Below, piece by piece: positions 63,360 to 64,000 of a stretch of 64,000 bases of DNA. Numbering within the stretch: the first letter of the stretch is position 1; each line of letters begins with the position of its first letter. The notes under the pieces were generated by a model. The model was not told the origin of the DNA, did no database searches, and saw only the letters and a program-made list of their open reading frames with translations. Made by a program: the position numbers and the translations under genes. Source of the stretch: Pseudoalteromonas phenolica (GTDB taxonomy: Bacteria > Pseudomonadota > Gammaproteobacteria > Enterobacterales > Alteromonadaceae); assembly GCF_005886345.1 (NCBI RefSeq), contig NZ_PNEC01000017.1:1-64000 (forward strand). Reading direction: 5' to 3'.

Positions 63360-64000
63360 ATGAAGAAAACAAAAATTAGCCCTGATGAAAGCTTATCTAT
63401 AAAACTTGTTACACAACTTTTACCTAATGAAGATAGTCAACACGACTTATACTTTTCAATTCCAAATGAAATGCGAATTCATAGCGATACTTTTAATGAG
63501 ACAGATTTCTTTAATTCGCACATAAAAATACAATGTGCATATTACTCAGAACAACTTCACCTCCCTTTAGTCAGAAGCCGCTATATCAGTAAAAAAAAAG
63601 GGGAGAAAAGTGATTATCGAGTTAATTTGAATTTATTTTCTTATCAAATACGTATTGCTCTAGATGCGGATATTAAAGCAGCATTGAAGCTAAAATCTGC
63701 TCATGAGTTTTATCCCATGGCTTGCGAATTAGTAGGGCAAATTAAGAAGCTACTTAAAAAGCTGAGGCGTTATGAACCTTCAGAGCAAACTTTGAAGCAT
63801 TACTTCCAAAATGCAGATAACTATTTAAGTTGGCATAGTGAGCAAGGTTTTTTAAAACTGCTTGCAAAAGGTCCTAAATCTAGTGAATTTAGTCGTGAAA
63901 GATGTTTGATTTTGGATTTTTGTAAAGAAGAGAAGATTCACCGAGAGTTACATAATTATAATTCTGAGGTGACTTTAGACGATCCGAATCGTATTACTAA
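63360..64000 (+). CDS. Hypothetical protein, truncated by the window edge
   Basis: Open frame of 213 codons from the ATG at 63360 to the end, no stop seen. Begins MKKTKISPDESLSIKLVTQL. Mixed alpha/beta with basic clusters (SRYISKKKGEKSDYRVN; ELVGQIKKLLKKLRRYEPSE). No family recognised. It may follow the coiled-coil gene as a second operon member (68 nt gap). Confidence 0.6.
   Translation, partial: MKKTKISPDESLSIKLVTQLLPNEDSQHDLYFSIPNEMRIHSDTFNETDFFNSHIKIQCAYYSEQLHLPLVRSRYISKKKGEKSDYRVNLNLFSYQIRIALDADIKAALKLKSAHEFYPMACELVGQIKKLLKKLRRYEPSEQTLKHYFQNADNYLSWHSEQGFLKLLAKGPKSSEFSRERCLILDFCKEEKIHRELHNYNSEVTLDDPNRIT

Overview
The window is AT-rich gammaproteobacterial chromosome. Its gene content (cry-DASH, FeS-type and other photolyases, CioAB-type oxidase, BrnQ, an OhrR-like/GPx pair, TonB receptor, DUF5916 protein, two MCP paralogues, LytTR and ToxR-like regulators) fits a marine Alteromonadales bacterium, most likely Pseudoalteromonas or a close relative. 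That placement is inferred from gene content, not from a database search. I saw no rRNA, tRNA, CRISPR array or complete insertion sequence.

Layout. 1-3.3 kb is an accessory segment: the tail of a REP-associated transposase, an aerolysin/ETX-MTX2-like pore-forming protein, a lipoprotein and two related small secreted proteins. 3.3-12.7 kb carries an S41-type lipoprotein, a chemoreceptor, an FMN reductase, an ABC1 kinase and an Ada-AlkA/Ogt alkylation-repair pair. 12.8-21.8 kb holds a gluzincin-like protein, a cupin, a frameshifted propionyl-CoA synthetase (prpE), a second chemoreceptor next to a solute-binding protein, a stop-interrupted gene, and MnSOD with a Fur-box-associated neighbour. 21.9-29 kb is small metabolic and stress genes, including a glutathione peroxidase with an OhrR-like regulator.

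29.3-32.6 kb looks like a zinc-starvation locus. An M23 endopeptidase gene diverges from a DksA paralogue that has lost two zinc-finger cysteines, followed by a COG0523 zinc-chaperone GTPase. A Zur-box-like 13-bp palindrome that contains a TATAAT element lies between them. After an amino-acid exporter comes an orphan 54-residue RiPP-like precursor (34.8 kb).

35.2-42.9 kb is a LytTR regulator divergent from a TonB receptor, a collagen-repeat PhoX/DUF839 lipoprotein, a diheme cytochrome and a MntP-like membrane protein. 43-50.8 kb contains a solute-binding protein, a doubly frameshifted secreted-protein gene, a DUF5916 protein, BrnQ, an outer-membrane barrel and a beta-propeller lipoprotein. 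50.9-53.4 kb is a cyanide-insensitive-type cytochrome bd operon behind a perfect FNR box and a perfect 34-bp palindrome. 53.5-56.8 kb has a ToxR/CadC-like regulator, an unknown helical protein and Rof. 56.9-61.5 kb is a light-repair operon of three different photolyase/cryptochrome-family genes plus DUF2256. The end holds a response regulator, a coiled-coil membrane protein and a partial unknown gene.

At least four genes are broken by indels or in-frame stops (14.5, 15.5, 20.1 and 43.9-44.3 kb). Some breaks lie in short homopolymer or dinucleotide runs, so real gene decay and sequence error both need to be considered.
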